Source: Peterkaempfera sp044755465 (lineage in GTDB: Bacteria > Actinomycetota > Actinomycetes > Streptomycetales > Streptomycetaceae). From it: a DNA stretch of 64,000 nt. The stretch covers positions 1-64,000 of the forward strand of contig NZ_JBIVRB010000016.1 in assembly GCF_044755465.1 (NCBI RefSeq). The letters run 5' to 3'. The notes under the pieces are model-generated. The model worked only from the letters and a program-made list of their open reading frames with translations, was not told the DNA's origin and searched no databases. Positions within the stretch are counted from its first letter, which is position 1; the number at the start of each line of letters is the position of its first letter. Below are positions 44,847 through 53,539 of the stretch, piece by piece. The translations under genes and the position numbers were made by a program.

Positions 44847-46235
44847 CTACCGGCGGAAGCCTCGCCTGGGATCGCGGACACTGTGGCTGCCGAAGGGCGC
44901 GAACCAGGCGGCCGCCCTGAGGTCGCCCATGCCCATGGACTGGTTCGTAGGATCCTGCGGGTCTTCGATGCCGCCGAGTTTCGGGTCGAAGAGCATCAGG
45001 ACGTCATGGTCCTGGAACAGCAGATCGGAGCAGCCGTCCCAGCTGTAGTCGTCGCCGTGTTCGGGGAGGGTGTGGTGGGCGTCGGTCTGAGGGCGGTCTT
45101 CCAGGTAGGTCGGGGCGTCCTCGATGGCCAGATGCAGGGCCATCTCCTCCGCGGTGCAAGTGGGTTCGGGCCACTTGCCCCGGGCCAGGTCTGCGGCCAG
45201 GTCGTCGAAGGCGCGCGCCATGCGCCGCCGCCATCGGTGGTCGGCTGTCCAGGTAAGGGGGGGCAACCGGTCGAAGACTTCCCAGCTGGTGGAGCCGGCG
45301 TCCGGCAGGAACTGGTCCCCCAGGCGGTGTGCGTCGTCGTAGGCCTGGTCCGCGAGGAGAACCAGGGCCGTGTGGAGCAGGTCGGCGGTGCGGGGGGTGA
45401 GCTGCCAGCCGCACTCCTCGCAGTCTGGGTCCTCGCCCTTGCAGGGGCAGTCCCGGACAGCGAAGAGGACGGCGAAGTTCGGTGTCTGCTCACCAACTGC
45501 GGGCCTTTTGCGCTGCTGGCGCAGGCGCCAGCCGTGCACGAACCGGGTGACGAGCGGCGCCGCGCTCCAGTCGGCCAGTTCGTCGCCGTCCTCGGCCCGC
45601 AGGAGTTCCGCAAAACTCTGGTCTTCCAGCGTCTGGCTCCCTGTGACGTCGCTGTCCTCGGTGAGGGTGATCACCGCGCCGGCCAGGTCGCGCGGGTCGT
45701 CCTCACCGAGTTCGGACACCGGCAGCGGCTCCCAGCCGCGACGGACAGCGGCATGAAGGAGCGCGTCTTCGTCGGTGATGTGGAACTCGCGCAAGTGGGT
45801 GATCCGCACGACCTTCCCCGGCAGGTCCTTGAGCCGGGGGTTGCCCGCCACAGCGGCGGACGCCGCAGAGGCCGGCTCGTCGTCGCACAGCTCCGGGTCC
45901 GGATCCGACGCCATGAACAGAGCGCCGGATTCGGCAGGCCAGGTCCCGTTCGCGGCTCGCGCGACGGCCTGGCGCAGGGAGCCGGCTGGCGCATCCGGCA
46001 TCTGGGCCGTGAGAGCGGCCAGTTCGTCGTCGACGGCCGCAGCGTCGCGCAGCGCCAGGACCCGGCGCAGGATTCCGGTCGCCTCGACGGCGTGCTCGGG
46101 GTCTTTGCAGGTCAAAACGGCAGCCAGGGAACTAGGGCCGTGATCGTGTGCCAGGAGGGCCAGCACGCGGCTCTTGCTGGAGGTGTGTTCGCACAGGAAG
46201 TCGATGGCCCGGGCCACGGACAGCGATGACGTCAT
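44847..46235 (-). CDS. Conserved-looking protein with a cysteine cluster, unknown function
   Basis: A 462-aa protein from ATG 46235, preceded by TTGGAG at 9 bases; the upstream extension of the frame lacks coding character. It starts with a helical domain (SLSVARAIDFLCEHTSSKSRVLALL). A middle cluster DCPCKGEDPDCEECGW (CxC...CxxC) probably binds zinc. The C-terminus is acidic and Trp/Asp-rich (DDYSWDGCSDLLFQDHD). I do not recognise the family. It lies alone between the Wadjet operon and a transposon remnant. Confidence 0.65.
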   Translation of the reverse strand: MTSSLSVARAIDFLCEHTSSKSRVLALLAHDHGPSSLAAVLTCKDPEHAVEATGILRRVLALRDAAAVDDELAALTAQMPDAPAGSLRQAVARAANGTWPAESGALFMASDPDPELCDDEPASAASAAVAGNPRLKDLPGKVVRITHLREFHITDEDALLHAAVRRGWEPLPVSELGEDDPRDLAGAVITLTEDSDVTGSQTLEDQSFAELLRAEDGDELADWSAAPLVTRFVHGWRLRQQRKRPAVGEQTPNFAVLFAVRDCPCKGEDPDCEECGWQLTPRTADLLHTALVLLADQAYDDAHRLGDQFLPDAGSTSWEVFDRLPPLTWTADHRWRRRMARAFDDLAADLARGKWPEPTCTAEEMALHLAIEDAPTYLEDRPQTDAHHTLPEHGDDYSWDGCSDLLFQDHDVLMLFDPKLGGIEDPQDPTNQSMGMGDLRAAAWFAPFGSHSVRDPRRGFRR

Positions 46236-46790
46236 CGCGGGACTCCAAAAGGGAAGAGCGCGGTGCGCACCGGGCGAGCGGCGCACGCGCACAGACAGGA
46301 ACCCGCTGGTGGACACGGTACGGCCGCGTCCCCGGACGGTGAAAGAGGCAAGTTGGGGTGGCAGTGGGGGTGCCAGTTGGTGTCCTCGCTACGAACGAAG
46401 ACCCGGACTCGGCTGACACAGACACTACCCGCGCCTGGCGGCGCGTACCCGGGACATCTGCAAAAGGGCGGGATCTGCCGGGGCACCGCCACCGCCCGCC
46501 AAAGGTCAACTCTGGGCTGTCGCAAGCGAAGGAGCAGCAAGCTGAGGTAAGAGGTCGTGCAGCGTCTGCAACGACGGCGCGATGCATCACCCCGGCCGAA
46601 CAGATTGTCCCATCGTCCTACGGCTGCTGACCGGCCTGGACGGCGAAACGCATGGGAAGACCCTCAAGGTCTCCTTCATCATGCCGTGGCCACGAGGACT
46701 GGCAGCCAGGCGACCGGACCGGCCAACGCGGACACCGTAAAGGCCAATACCTCTGACCAGCACAAACCCCGCACCCGCTATAGCAGCCGG
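46236..46790. other. Gap with degraded sequence
   Basis: A 555-base stretch with no intact gene. One plus-strand piece at about 46608-46735 encodes IVLRLLTGLDGETHGKTLK and VSFIMPWPRGL, which reads like a protein relic. It ends at repeat copy B. Otherwise I see nothing. Confidence 0.35.
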
Positions 46791-46792
46791 CG

Positions 46793-46933
46793 TGAGAATG
46801 ACCTAGCCTTTCGTCACCCATGTCAGCAACAGGTGAGCATCATCCATCAGTGCCAACTACCAGGTCACCGAGGCTGCACCACTGACATTCAGATGACGAT
46901 GCCCAGCTGACACTTCCCCGCAGACTGTCAGCT
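46793..46933 (+). repeat. Long imperfect repeat, copy B (possible transposon end array)
   Basis: Direct counterpart of 5676-5815. It is built of TGAC/GTCA words, with CACTGACATTCAGATGACGA near the right side and GCAGACTGTCAG at its edge. On the minus strand a TGTCA tip would start at 46912. It abuts the truncated transposase tail (46931 on), so it probably belongs to the element that also held the TniB-like gene at 47332. Confidence 0.5.
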
Positions 46934-47335
46934 GCCCCGTTCACCGGTCCCGACCTGCCGGTGCGAGTGCCCGAGGTCGACCCCTACGAGGGCATCACAC
47001 TCCCCACCCCGGAGACCGTGGCAGCCGCACGCGTGCTGGACGCGTCGGTGAAGAACCTGTTCCCCGGCCGGTGGTCGCCCGCGACGCCACCGACGGTCTC
47101 CACAGCCGCCGCACCCGCCTCCGGGCAGACGCCCGCACCCGCCGCAGCCGCGGACACCCCGGACGACGAAACCCCTGGACTCGGCTCCCCCGACAAACGG
47201 GCCAGAGCTTCCCGGCCTCGACTGGCCGCCAGCGCCGCAGGCCTGTTCCGAAACCTCACCGCTCCGCCCCGGGCCGACAGCCGGCCGCCCACTGGCACCC
47301 CTGTCCCTGATGACCCGTCGAAGGAGCCCGCATGA
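46931..47335 (+). pseudogene. C-terminal remnant of a transposase-type gene
   Basis: The frame is open from the edge of repeat B to 47335. It contains EVDPYEGITLPTPETVAAARVLDASVKNLF, followed by a Pro/Ala-rich tail. It overlaps the next TniB-like gene by 4 bases, the place normally held by a TniA-type transposase. No DDE residues remain, so the catalytic part has been deleted. An independent small protein from GTG 46961 cannot be excluded. Confidence 0.5.
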
Positions 47336-48423
47336 ACCGCCTGGACCTGATCCGGTCCACTCCGCTCCCCCACGGCATCGCGGTCACCGGCGCCTACCGG
47401 CCCGCCCGGCTCACCACCAAGGAAGGCTGGAACGAGTTCGCCCACCACATCCTGGCCGCGCCCGACCTGCAGGACTGCGCACCGCTGGGCACACCCGTCC
47501 GCGACAACGACCCGCGGATGCTCCACCACGGCGAGATGCTGCTCGTTGACACCGACGACCTGTGGCGGGGCCTGATCGACGCCCGCCGGATCCTACGGGC
47601 CAACCGCTCACGCAGAGGCCGCCGGGTGAACATCGCCATCGACGGAGACCGCGGCACCGGCAAAACCACACTGCTGCGCCTCATCGGCCGGGCCCACCAA
47701 GGGCAAGTCGAGGAAGCCCACGGCGTCGACCCCGAGCGCATCCCGGTCGTCTACATCGACGTCCCCCTCGAACGCGACAGCAACCTGCACTGGTCACTGC
47801 CATTCGCCGACTTCCTCGGTCTCAACCACCTGGTCCAGCCCGCCCGCACCAGTACTCAGGGCGGTGCTCGCGAAGACCGCAGCTTCGACATGACCGGGCC
47901 GATCACCCGCGTCATGGAAGCGGCCCAGACCGAGCTGATCCTCATCGACAGCATCCACCGGCTCACCGAAGCCGAGCGCCACATCGCCTTCCAGTACTTC
48001 TTCACCCTGCAAGAACACGTTCCGGCCACCTTCGTCTTCTGCGGCGTCGGCGCCCAGGAGACCGTCCGCTCGGCCTACCAGAAGTACCGCAGCCGGATGC
48101 CGCACCAACGTGCCTCCTTCGACAGCGACATCCCCGTGCTCTGGGTGGGCCCGGTCTCCCTCGGCAAGAGCGAGGGAAGCGACTGGATCAACGTCCTGCA
48201 GCGCATCGAGGGGGACCTGCGCCTGTACCGGCACACACCGGGCACGCTCACCACCAAGGAGATGGCTCTCTACCTCCACAAGCGCACCGGCGGCTACATG
48301 GAGACCCTCACCTTCCTCATCTGCCAGGCGGCCCAGGCCGCCATGGACGACCCGACGTGCGAGGCCATCACCAAGGAACTCCTCGACACGATCCGCGCCG
48401 GCCGCAACGACCCGGCCGGGTAG
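47332..48423 (+). CDS. TniB/TnsC-type AAA ATPase of a second lineage
   Basis: A 363-aa protein. Walker A DGDRGTGKTTLLRL (about 103-116), Walker B LILIDSIHRL, sensor FVFCGVGAQ. It has a longer N-terminus than the two other TniB-like proteins here, and its C-terminus lacks their HGNFR block, so it comes from a different transposon family. The transposase in front of it is only a tail. The ATPase itself looks intact. It may be an orphan giving target immunity or may be used in trans. Confidence 0.8.
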   Translation: MNRLDLIRSTPLPHGIAVTGAYRPARLTTKEGWNEFAHHILAAPDLQDCAPLGTPVRDNDPRMLHHGEMLLVDTDDLWRGLIDARRILRANRSRRGRRVNIAIDGDRGTGKTTLLRLIGRAHQGQVEEAHGVDPERIPVVYIDVPLERDSNLHWSLPFADFLGLNHLVQPARTSTQGGAREDRSFDMTGPITRVMEAAQTELILIDSIHRLTEAERHIAFQYFFTLQEHVPATFVFCGVGAQETVRSAYQKYRSRMPHQRASFDSDIPVLWVGPVSLGKSEGSDWINVLQRIEGDLRLYRHTPGTLTTKEMALYLHKRTGGYMETLTFLICQAAQAAMDDPTCEAITKELLDTIRAGRNDPAG

Positions 48424-48969
48424 CTCCCCGCCTGGCCCCACCCACCCGCCCGCTGTCCGGTCGCCGAAGCGCCGTCGGACAGCGGACCGTGTCCGCAGCG
48501 CACAGTCCACTCACCCCCAGAGCTTCAACGGAAGGAAGCAGCGGCAGCATTCACTGCGGGTCGTAGAAGCGGATATTGCAGCCCGCTCGCATGCTGGCCG
48601 CCCACACGCCGGCCCGGAGGGTCTGTCCTGCCCGTGAACACGGGCAGGCTGCCGGGGGCGGAAACAGTCATCCCCGGGGGGCCTTCTCCATACGTTCCGC
48701 ATGAGCGCCCGGGAGTGTCTTTCCTCCCTGCGCTGTCGCCAGCGCGGCCCCGAAGCCGCGCCCCACCCGCCAGTGCAAGGCGGCCCTGGTCGAGCAACAA
48801 GCCCTGGGCACATGCAACCACCAGGGCCCCGACCCCTGTGGTCCCGAATCCTTGGCAGCACCAGCGCCAACAGAAACCCGGACGGGACCGCCGGGCCGGT
48901 ACCTCTCTGGCGCCCGCCCCTCGCCGGTAGGCTGACTGGCAGCCCCAAGAGCCAGAGCCCCTTACGACG
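48424..48969. other. Gap with two strong hairpins after the TniB-like gene
   Basis: No gene seen. GCTGTCCG/CGGACAGC (48452-48459/48476-48483) lies about 30 bases after the stop and is a likely terminator. A near-perfect 22-base palindrome, CCTGCCCGTG-AA-CACGGGCAGG, spans 48627-48648. Confidence 0.5.
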
Positions 48970-49190
48970 TTCTCATGGGCATTGGAGCACAGTTGCAGCT
49001 CCTGAAACATCCCAGTTCAAATGCCCTACATAGAGCACTATCTGACGTGCCGTCCACCAAAGAGTCAGGTCAAGACCCTGTTGCAGTACACCCACCTGCT
49101 CTCTCAGTTCATGAAACAGGGCAGGTAAGAGGCCATCAGATACCCCACTGCATTTCAGATCCACTGAGACCACATACCCGAGGGCCAGCG
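48970..49190. other. Low-GC repeat-bearing stretch, probable element end
   Basis: Clearly lower GC than its surroundings. A 20-base motif recurs with about 15 matches at 48996-49015 and 49105-49124 (shared core TGAAACA). The truncated helicase frame begins immediately to the right. The position fits a transposon right end carrying transposase-binding sites, inserted into or recombined with the helicase gene. The exact border, about 49165-49190, is inferred from where the helicase phase closes. Confidence 0.45.
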
Positions 49191-49251
49191 GAAGGTTCGC
49201 GGGCCGCTGGAGGCCGCCCTGGCGGGCGGAGAGCGCCTGTACGGACAGCGC

Positions 49252-51417
49252 ATGGACCGGTTCGACCTCGCCATCGTGGATGAGGCCCACGGAACCGCTG
49301 GTGATCTCGGGCGGCCGTGGGCGGCGATCCACGACAACCAGCGGATCCCGGCGGACTTCCGGCTCTACCTCACCGCGACCCCGCGCATCCTCGCCGCGGC
49401 CCGCCCGCAGAAGGGCGCGGACGGCCAGGATGTGGAGCTCGCGACGATGTCGGACGACCCGGAGGGCACCTACGGCGCGTGGCTCGCAGAGCTCGGTCTG
49501 AGCGAGGCCATCGAGCGCGAAATCCTTGCCGGATTCGAGATCGACGTCCTGGAGATCCGCGATCCCTCGCCTGTCCTCGGGGAGTCGGAGGAGGCGCAGC
49601 GGGGCCGGCGCCTGGCCCTGTTGCAGACCGCGCTCCTGGAGCACGCCGCCGCGTACAACCTCCGTACGGTCATGACGTTCCACCAGAAGGTCGAAGAGGC
49701 CCGAGCGTTCGCGGACAAGCTGCCCGAGACGGCTGCCGAGCTGTACCTGAACGACGCCTCCGACGCCGATCTGGCCGCCGCCGACAAGCTCCCGAAGTCC
49801 TCGATCGACGCGGAGTTCTACGAGCTGGAGGCCGGCCGCCACGTCCCGCCGGACCGGGTGTGGTCGGCGTGGCTGTGCGGCGACCACACCGTTGCCGAAC
49901 GGCGCGAGAAGATCCACCAGTTCGCCAACGGCATCAACGCCGCCGGGCACCGGGTCCACCGCGCCTTCCTCGCCAGCGTCCGCGTCCTCGGGGAAGGCGT
50001 CGACATCACCGGCGAGCGGGGCGTAGAGGCGATCTGCTTCGCCGACACCCGCGGCTCACAGGTGGAGATCGTCCAGAACATCGGCCGGGCGCTGAGGCTC
50101 AACAAGGACGGCTCCACCAAGGTCGCCAGGATCATCGTGCCGGTGTTCCTGGAGCCGAACGAGGACCCCACCGACATGGTCGCCAGCGCCAGCTTCAAGC
50201 CGCTCGTAGCGGTCCTCCAGGGCCTGCGCAGCCACGACGAGCGCCTGGTCGAGCAACTCGCCTCCCGCGCGCTCACCAGCGGCAAGCGCAAGGTCCACCT
50301 CCAGCGCGATGAGGACGGGCGGATCGTCGGGACCGGCGGCGAGAGCGACGGCGAGGACCAGGAGCACGACGACGACACCAACGCCGCTGCCGAGTCCGCG
50401 CTGCTGCACTTCTCCAGCCCGCGCGACACCGCGACCATCGCGGCCTTCCTGCGCACCCGGGTCTACCGGCCCGAGTCGCTGGTGTGGCTCTCGGGCTACC
50501 AGGCCCTCATCCGCTGGCGGGCGGAGAACGGCATCACCGGCGTCCACGCCGTCCCCTACGACGTCGAGGTCGAAGTCGGCGTCACGAAGGACTTCCCGCT
50601 CGGGCGGTGGGTGCACCAGCAGCGCAAGGCCCTGCGCGCCGGCGAACTCGAGAAGCGGCGCAAGACGCTGCTGGACGCGCCGGAGGCCGGGATGCTCTGG
50701 GAACCGGGCGAGGAGGCGTGGGAGGCCAAGCTGGCCGCCTTGCGCTCCTACCGGCGGGCCTCCGGGCACCTCGCGCCGCGGCAGGACGCGATCTGGGGTG
50801 AGGGCGAGGCGATGGTGCCCATCGGACAGCACATGGCCAACCTGCGCCGCAAGGGCGGCCTCGGGAAGGACCCGAAGCGGGCGGCGGAGCGCGCGGAGCA
50901 GCTGACGGCGGTCGACCCGGACTGGAACTGCCCGTGGCCGCTTAGCTGGCAGCGCCACTTCCGGGTGCTCGCCGACCTGGTCGACGCCGACGGCGTCCTG
51001 CCCTACATCGCGCCCGGCGTCACGTTCGAGGGCGACGACATCGGCACGTGGCGGTGGCGGCAGCAAGAGCCGGGCACGTGGGCGCAGCTGATGCCCGAGC
51101 AGCGCGAGCGCCTGGAGGCGCTGGGCGTGCGGGGCGCGACCCTCCCCGTGGCCATCGCCCCGGCGACGACGTCCGCGACGAAGGGTCCGAGCAAGGCACA
51201 GCAGGCATTCCAGCGCGGCCTGGCAGCCCTCGCCCAGTACATCGCCCGCGAAGGAGAGTCCTCGGTGAAGCGGACTCACCGGGAGAAGGTCGTCATCGAC
51301 GGCCAGGAGCACGACCTGGCGCTGGGGATTTGGTACTCCAACCAGAAGCAACGCCGCGACAAGCTCACCGCAGAACAACTGGACGCACTACGGAAGCTGG
51401 ACGTGAGGTGGGCGTAG
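49252..51417 (+). CDS. TtrA-like telomere-type helicase, N-terminally truncated
   Basis: A 721-aa open frame. The coding phase extends a little upstream, to about 49175 (KVRGPLEAALAGGERLYGQR), then meets a stop. It begins just before the DEAH box (AIVDEAHG). Motif III LTATPR, motif V VLGEGVDI and motif VI QNIGRALRL follow, then about 300 residues with helicase-associated-type repeats (YRRASGHLAPRQD, WYSNQKQRRDKL). Walker A and all upstream motifs are missing, so it cannot be an active ATPase. Helicases of this kind sit beside Streptomyces telomeres and read inward; TtrA is linked to conjugal transfer of linear replicons. Its cut 5' end faces the present telomere. Confidence 0.72.
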   Translation: MDRFDLAIVDEAHGTAGDLGRPWAAIHDNQRIPADFRLYLTATPRILAAARPQKGADGQDVELATMSDDPEGTYGAWLAELGLSEAIEREILAGFEIDVLEIRDPSPVLGESEEAQRGRRLALLQTALLEHAAAYNLRTVMTFHQKVEEARAFADKLPETAAELYLNDASDADLAAADKLPKSSIDAEFYELEAGRHVPPDRVWSAWLCGDHTVAERREKIHQFANGINAAGHRVHRAFLASVRVLGEGVDITGERGVEAICFADTRGSQVEIVQNIGRALRLNKDGSTKVARIIVPVFLEPNEDPTDMVASASFKPLVAVLQGLRSHDERLVEQLASRALTSGKRKVHLQRDEDGRIVGTGGESDGEDQEHDDDTNAAAESALLHFSSPRDTATIAAFLRTRVYRPESLVWLSGYQALIRWRAENGITGVHAVPYDVEVEVGVTKDFPLGRWVHQQRKALRAGELEKRRKTLLDAPEAGMLWEPGEEAWEAKLAALRSYRRASGHLAPRQDAIWGEGEAMVPIGQHMANLRRKGGLGKDPKRAAERAEQLTAVDPDWNCPWPLSWQRHFRVLADLVDADGVLPYIAPGVTFEGDDIGTWRWRQQEPGTWAQLMPEQRERLEALGVRGATLPVAIAPATTSATKGPSKAQQAFQRGLAALAQYIAREGESSVKRTHREKVVIDGQEHDLALGIWYSNQKQRRDKLTAEQLDALRKLDVRWA

Positions 51418-51694
51418 AGCCGGAGGTCAGCCGCAACTGCCTGCGGCTACGCCGCTCAGCGAGGGGTTCCGTCAGTTCCGCAACGCGACGTGGCAGCTGG
51501 AACTCGCGGCGTTTGTGCTGCGCCATGCCCCAGTGCGTGCTTGCCGGGGGTGTTTGCGTGCTGCACGGTGGGCGGTCAGCATGCCGGAGACACGATGCAG
51601 AGCGGGGGGAGAAACCGTACAACCCGGCTGCCGCCCTACTGGTCTGTCTTGTGCAACCCGGCACGGGCATCCCAGGCACACGGAGTGAGGCGCA

Positions 51695-52660
51695 GTGTCT
51701 AAGGTCATCTACCTGGATCAAAATCATTGGATCACGATGGCGCGGGCACGCTTTGCGCCCGAGAAGATCCAAAAGGCTGAGGAGCGCGAAGCCGCCACTG
51801 CATTGTGGGAGTTGGCCGCGACCGGGCAGGTCCGGTTGCCGCTGTCGATGGCCCACCTCGTAGAGACCGCTCACCGCGGCTTGAAGTCCAGCCGTCGTCG
51901 GCTCGCACGAGCCATGTTGGACGGCTACGGCGGGTGGCACATGCTCAATCCGCTGGTCGTCCGACGGTACGAGTTGGTGGGCGCGTTCAGCGGGACGAAG
52001 CTGACGGCAACGGACGTCTTCACCACCGCCGCGAACTCCCCCTTCTTCAACTACACGCCCTCGATCAGCGCTGCCGCGCCGACCGCCGCCCATCGCCCGG
52101 CCGGCCTTTCCTGGCAGGTGGCCTGGGCAAGCGCCCTGCTGGAGGACACGCTTTCTCCGGAGGAACTGGCCGCCAGCAATGCGGTCATCGAGCGATGGGC
52201 CGCTACCCTCTCGACGCTCGCCCAGTACATGCGGGACCATCCAGGAGATCGCGGCATACGTCTGGTGACGGCCGCACACATGCTGGGTGATCAGGGCAGA
52301 GACATCGCCCAGGCACTCCTGATCGCTGGTATCAGCAGCGAGAACGCCTCTGCTCTCCTGAACGAAGAAACGGTGGTCGACTTCTTTGCTCGCTTGCCCT
52401 TCAACGGCGGAGTACTGGAGATCACCCAGGCCCGCTTGCGCAACGCATCGGACAAGTGGGTACGCAACGACCTAAATGATCTGTTCTACCTTGCCTGCGC
52501 CGCAGGCTATGCCGACCACGTCGTCGCGGAGAAGAAGACCGGCGTCTTCCTCCAGCAGGCGTCGCGCGGGCTCAACACCCCGCGCGCCTTGGTTCACGTC
52601 AATCTGCGCTCCCTCGTGCACGACCTCCAGACGCCGCAGGAGACGGGCCGTCACCCCTAG
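51695..52660 (+). CDS. PIN-like domain protein
   Basis: A 321-aa protein. The start VIYLDQNHWITMAR supplies the first PIN-type Asp. LPLSMAHLVETAH supplies an acidic residue, and KWVRNDLNDLFYLACAAGYADHVVAEKK has the spaced Asp residues and the typical 'not in my yard' segment of PIN-like ribonucleases. The family often cuts RNA. No antitoxin gene is adjacent. It lies between the truncated telomere helicase and tpg, so it may be an old subtelomeric gene. Confidence 0.6.
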   Translation: MSKVIYLDQNHWITMARARFAPEKIQKAEEREAATALWELAATGQVRLPLSMAHLVETAHRGLKSSRRRLARAMLDGYGGWHMLNPLVVRRYELVGAFSGTKLTATDVFTTAANSPFFNYTPSISAAAPTAAHRPAGLSWQVAWASALLEDTLSPEELAASNAVIERWAATLSTLAQYMRDHPGDRGIRLVTAAHMLGDQGRDIAQALLIAGISSENASALLNEETVVDFFARLPFNGGVLEITQARLRNASDKWVRNDLNDLFYLACAAGYADHVVAEKKTGVFLQQASRGLNTPRALVHVNLRSLVHDLQTPQETGRHP

Positions 52661-52952
52661 CATGGGCGCGGGTCCGCTCGCGGCGCCAGCGTAGACAGCC
52701 AGCCCGGACCACCTCGCGTGTATGGCGGCCGGGACACAGACTCTCACCACGTTCGGCGGTGATCCTTGAGCAGGCCCCGCTGACCGGGGCACTCTGACCT
52801 CTGTCCGTCACCATCTCCGTCCCCCGTTCTGCGCCTATAGCCCAGGTTCGCCGGTCGTTCGCCCTATACGGCGGATCTCGGTCACGAGTGGCCACCTCTG
52901 TGAGAGAGCTGGCAGCTCCGATAGCCATAGGGGTCAAGAGCCGGGGAGAGTC

Positions 52953-53507
52953 ATGGGAAAGATCAGCAATGGAATCGAACGAGCACTGCTGACGCGCCCG
53001 GTACCTACAGGCACCTCGGCATTGCGTTTCCTCATGAAATCCGAGAAAGGCTCCACGAGGAAGGTGACACGTCTTCTGGGCGTTTCACAGCGAACCGTGC
53101 AGCGGTGGGTGACGAAGAGGCCCGGGGCGCGGCGCACGCCGGGTCCGCTGCAGGTCCGGGCTATCGAGGAAGCGGTCCTGGCTCGGTGGCAGCCCCGGAT
53201 ACGAGCCCGTCGGCGTGCCCAGGCAGAGGCAGAGGGGTTCGTCTTCCATACCCGGGCGCGATTTGGCTTCGCCGCGCCAGCAGGTTCCTCGGACGATCCG
53301 CGGGTGCGGTGGATCACCCAGGACCTGCCGGGAGAGGTAGCCCGGAAGCTATTCGCCGCCCGGGACGCCGGCGCGGGCGAGCAGCAGCAGACGGTGATCC
53401 TCGCCCGCGCGCTGGGACACAGCTACTTCCGCGAATGGGGCCGCCGGGCTCACGGTCTGCACATCGTCTTCAGCGACGTCGAGTTCGCCGACTTCTCGAT
53501 CGACTGA
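52953..53507 (+). CDS. tpg: Tpg, telomere terminal protein
   Basis: A 184-aa protein, the usual Tpg length, preceded by GGGGAGAG. Helix-turn-helix VTRLLGVSQRTVQRWVTK (about 38-55), basic segment LARWQPRIRARRRAQAEAE, TRARFGFAAPAGSSDDPRVR (100-119), and a beta-rich end HIVFSDVEFADFSID. In Streptomyces, Tpg is linked to the 5' ends of telomeres and primes end patching. The priming residue reported for a relative is a threonine near 114; here that spot reads Ser-Ser (112-113). No tap gene lies next to it, so a Tap partner must come from elsewhere, perhaps the Tap-like protein at 6465-9512. It lies 53 kb from the visible telomere. Confidence 0.88.
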   Translation: MGKISNGIERALLTRPVPTGTSALRFLMKSEKGSTRKVTRLLGVSQRTVQRWVTKRPGARRTPGPLQVRAIEEAVLARWQPRIRARRRAQAEAEGFVFHTRARFGFAAPAGSSDDPRVRWITQDLPGEVARKLFAARDAGAGEQQQTVILARALGHSYFREWGRRAHGLHIVFSDVEFADFSID

Positions 53508-53539
53508 GCCTGCCTCTTCGAGCGAACGCGTCAGGGTGT

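Noticed and set aside
5676..46933. Repeats A and B as the two ends of one 41-kb transposon
   Set aside because: They are in the same orientation; ends of one such element should be inverted.
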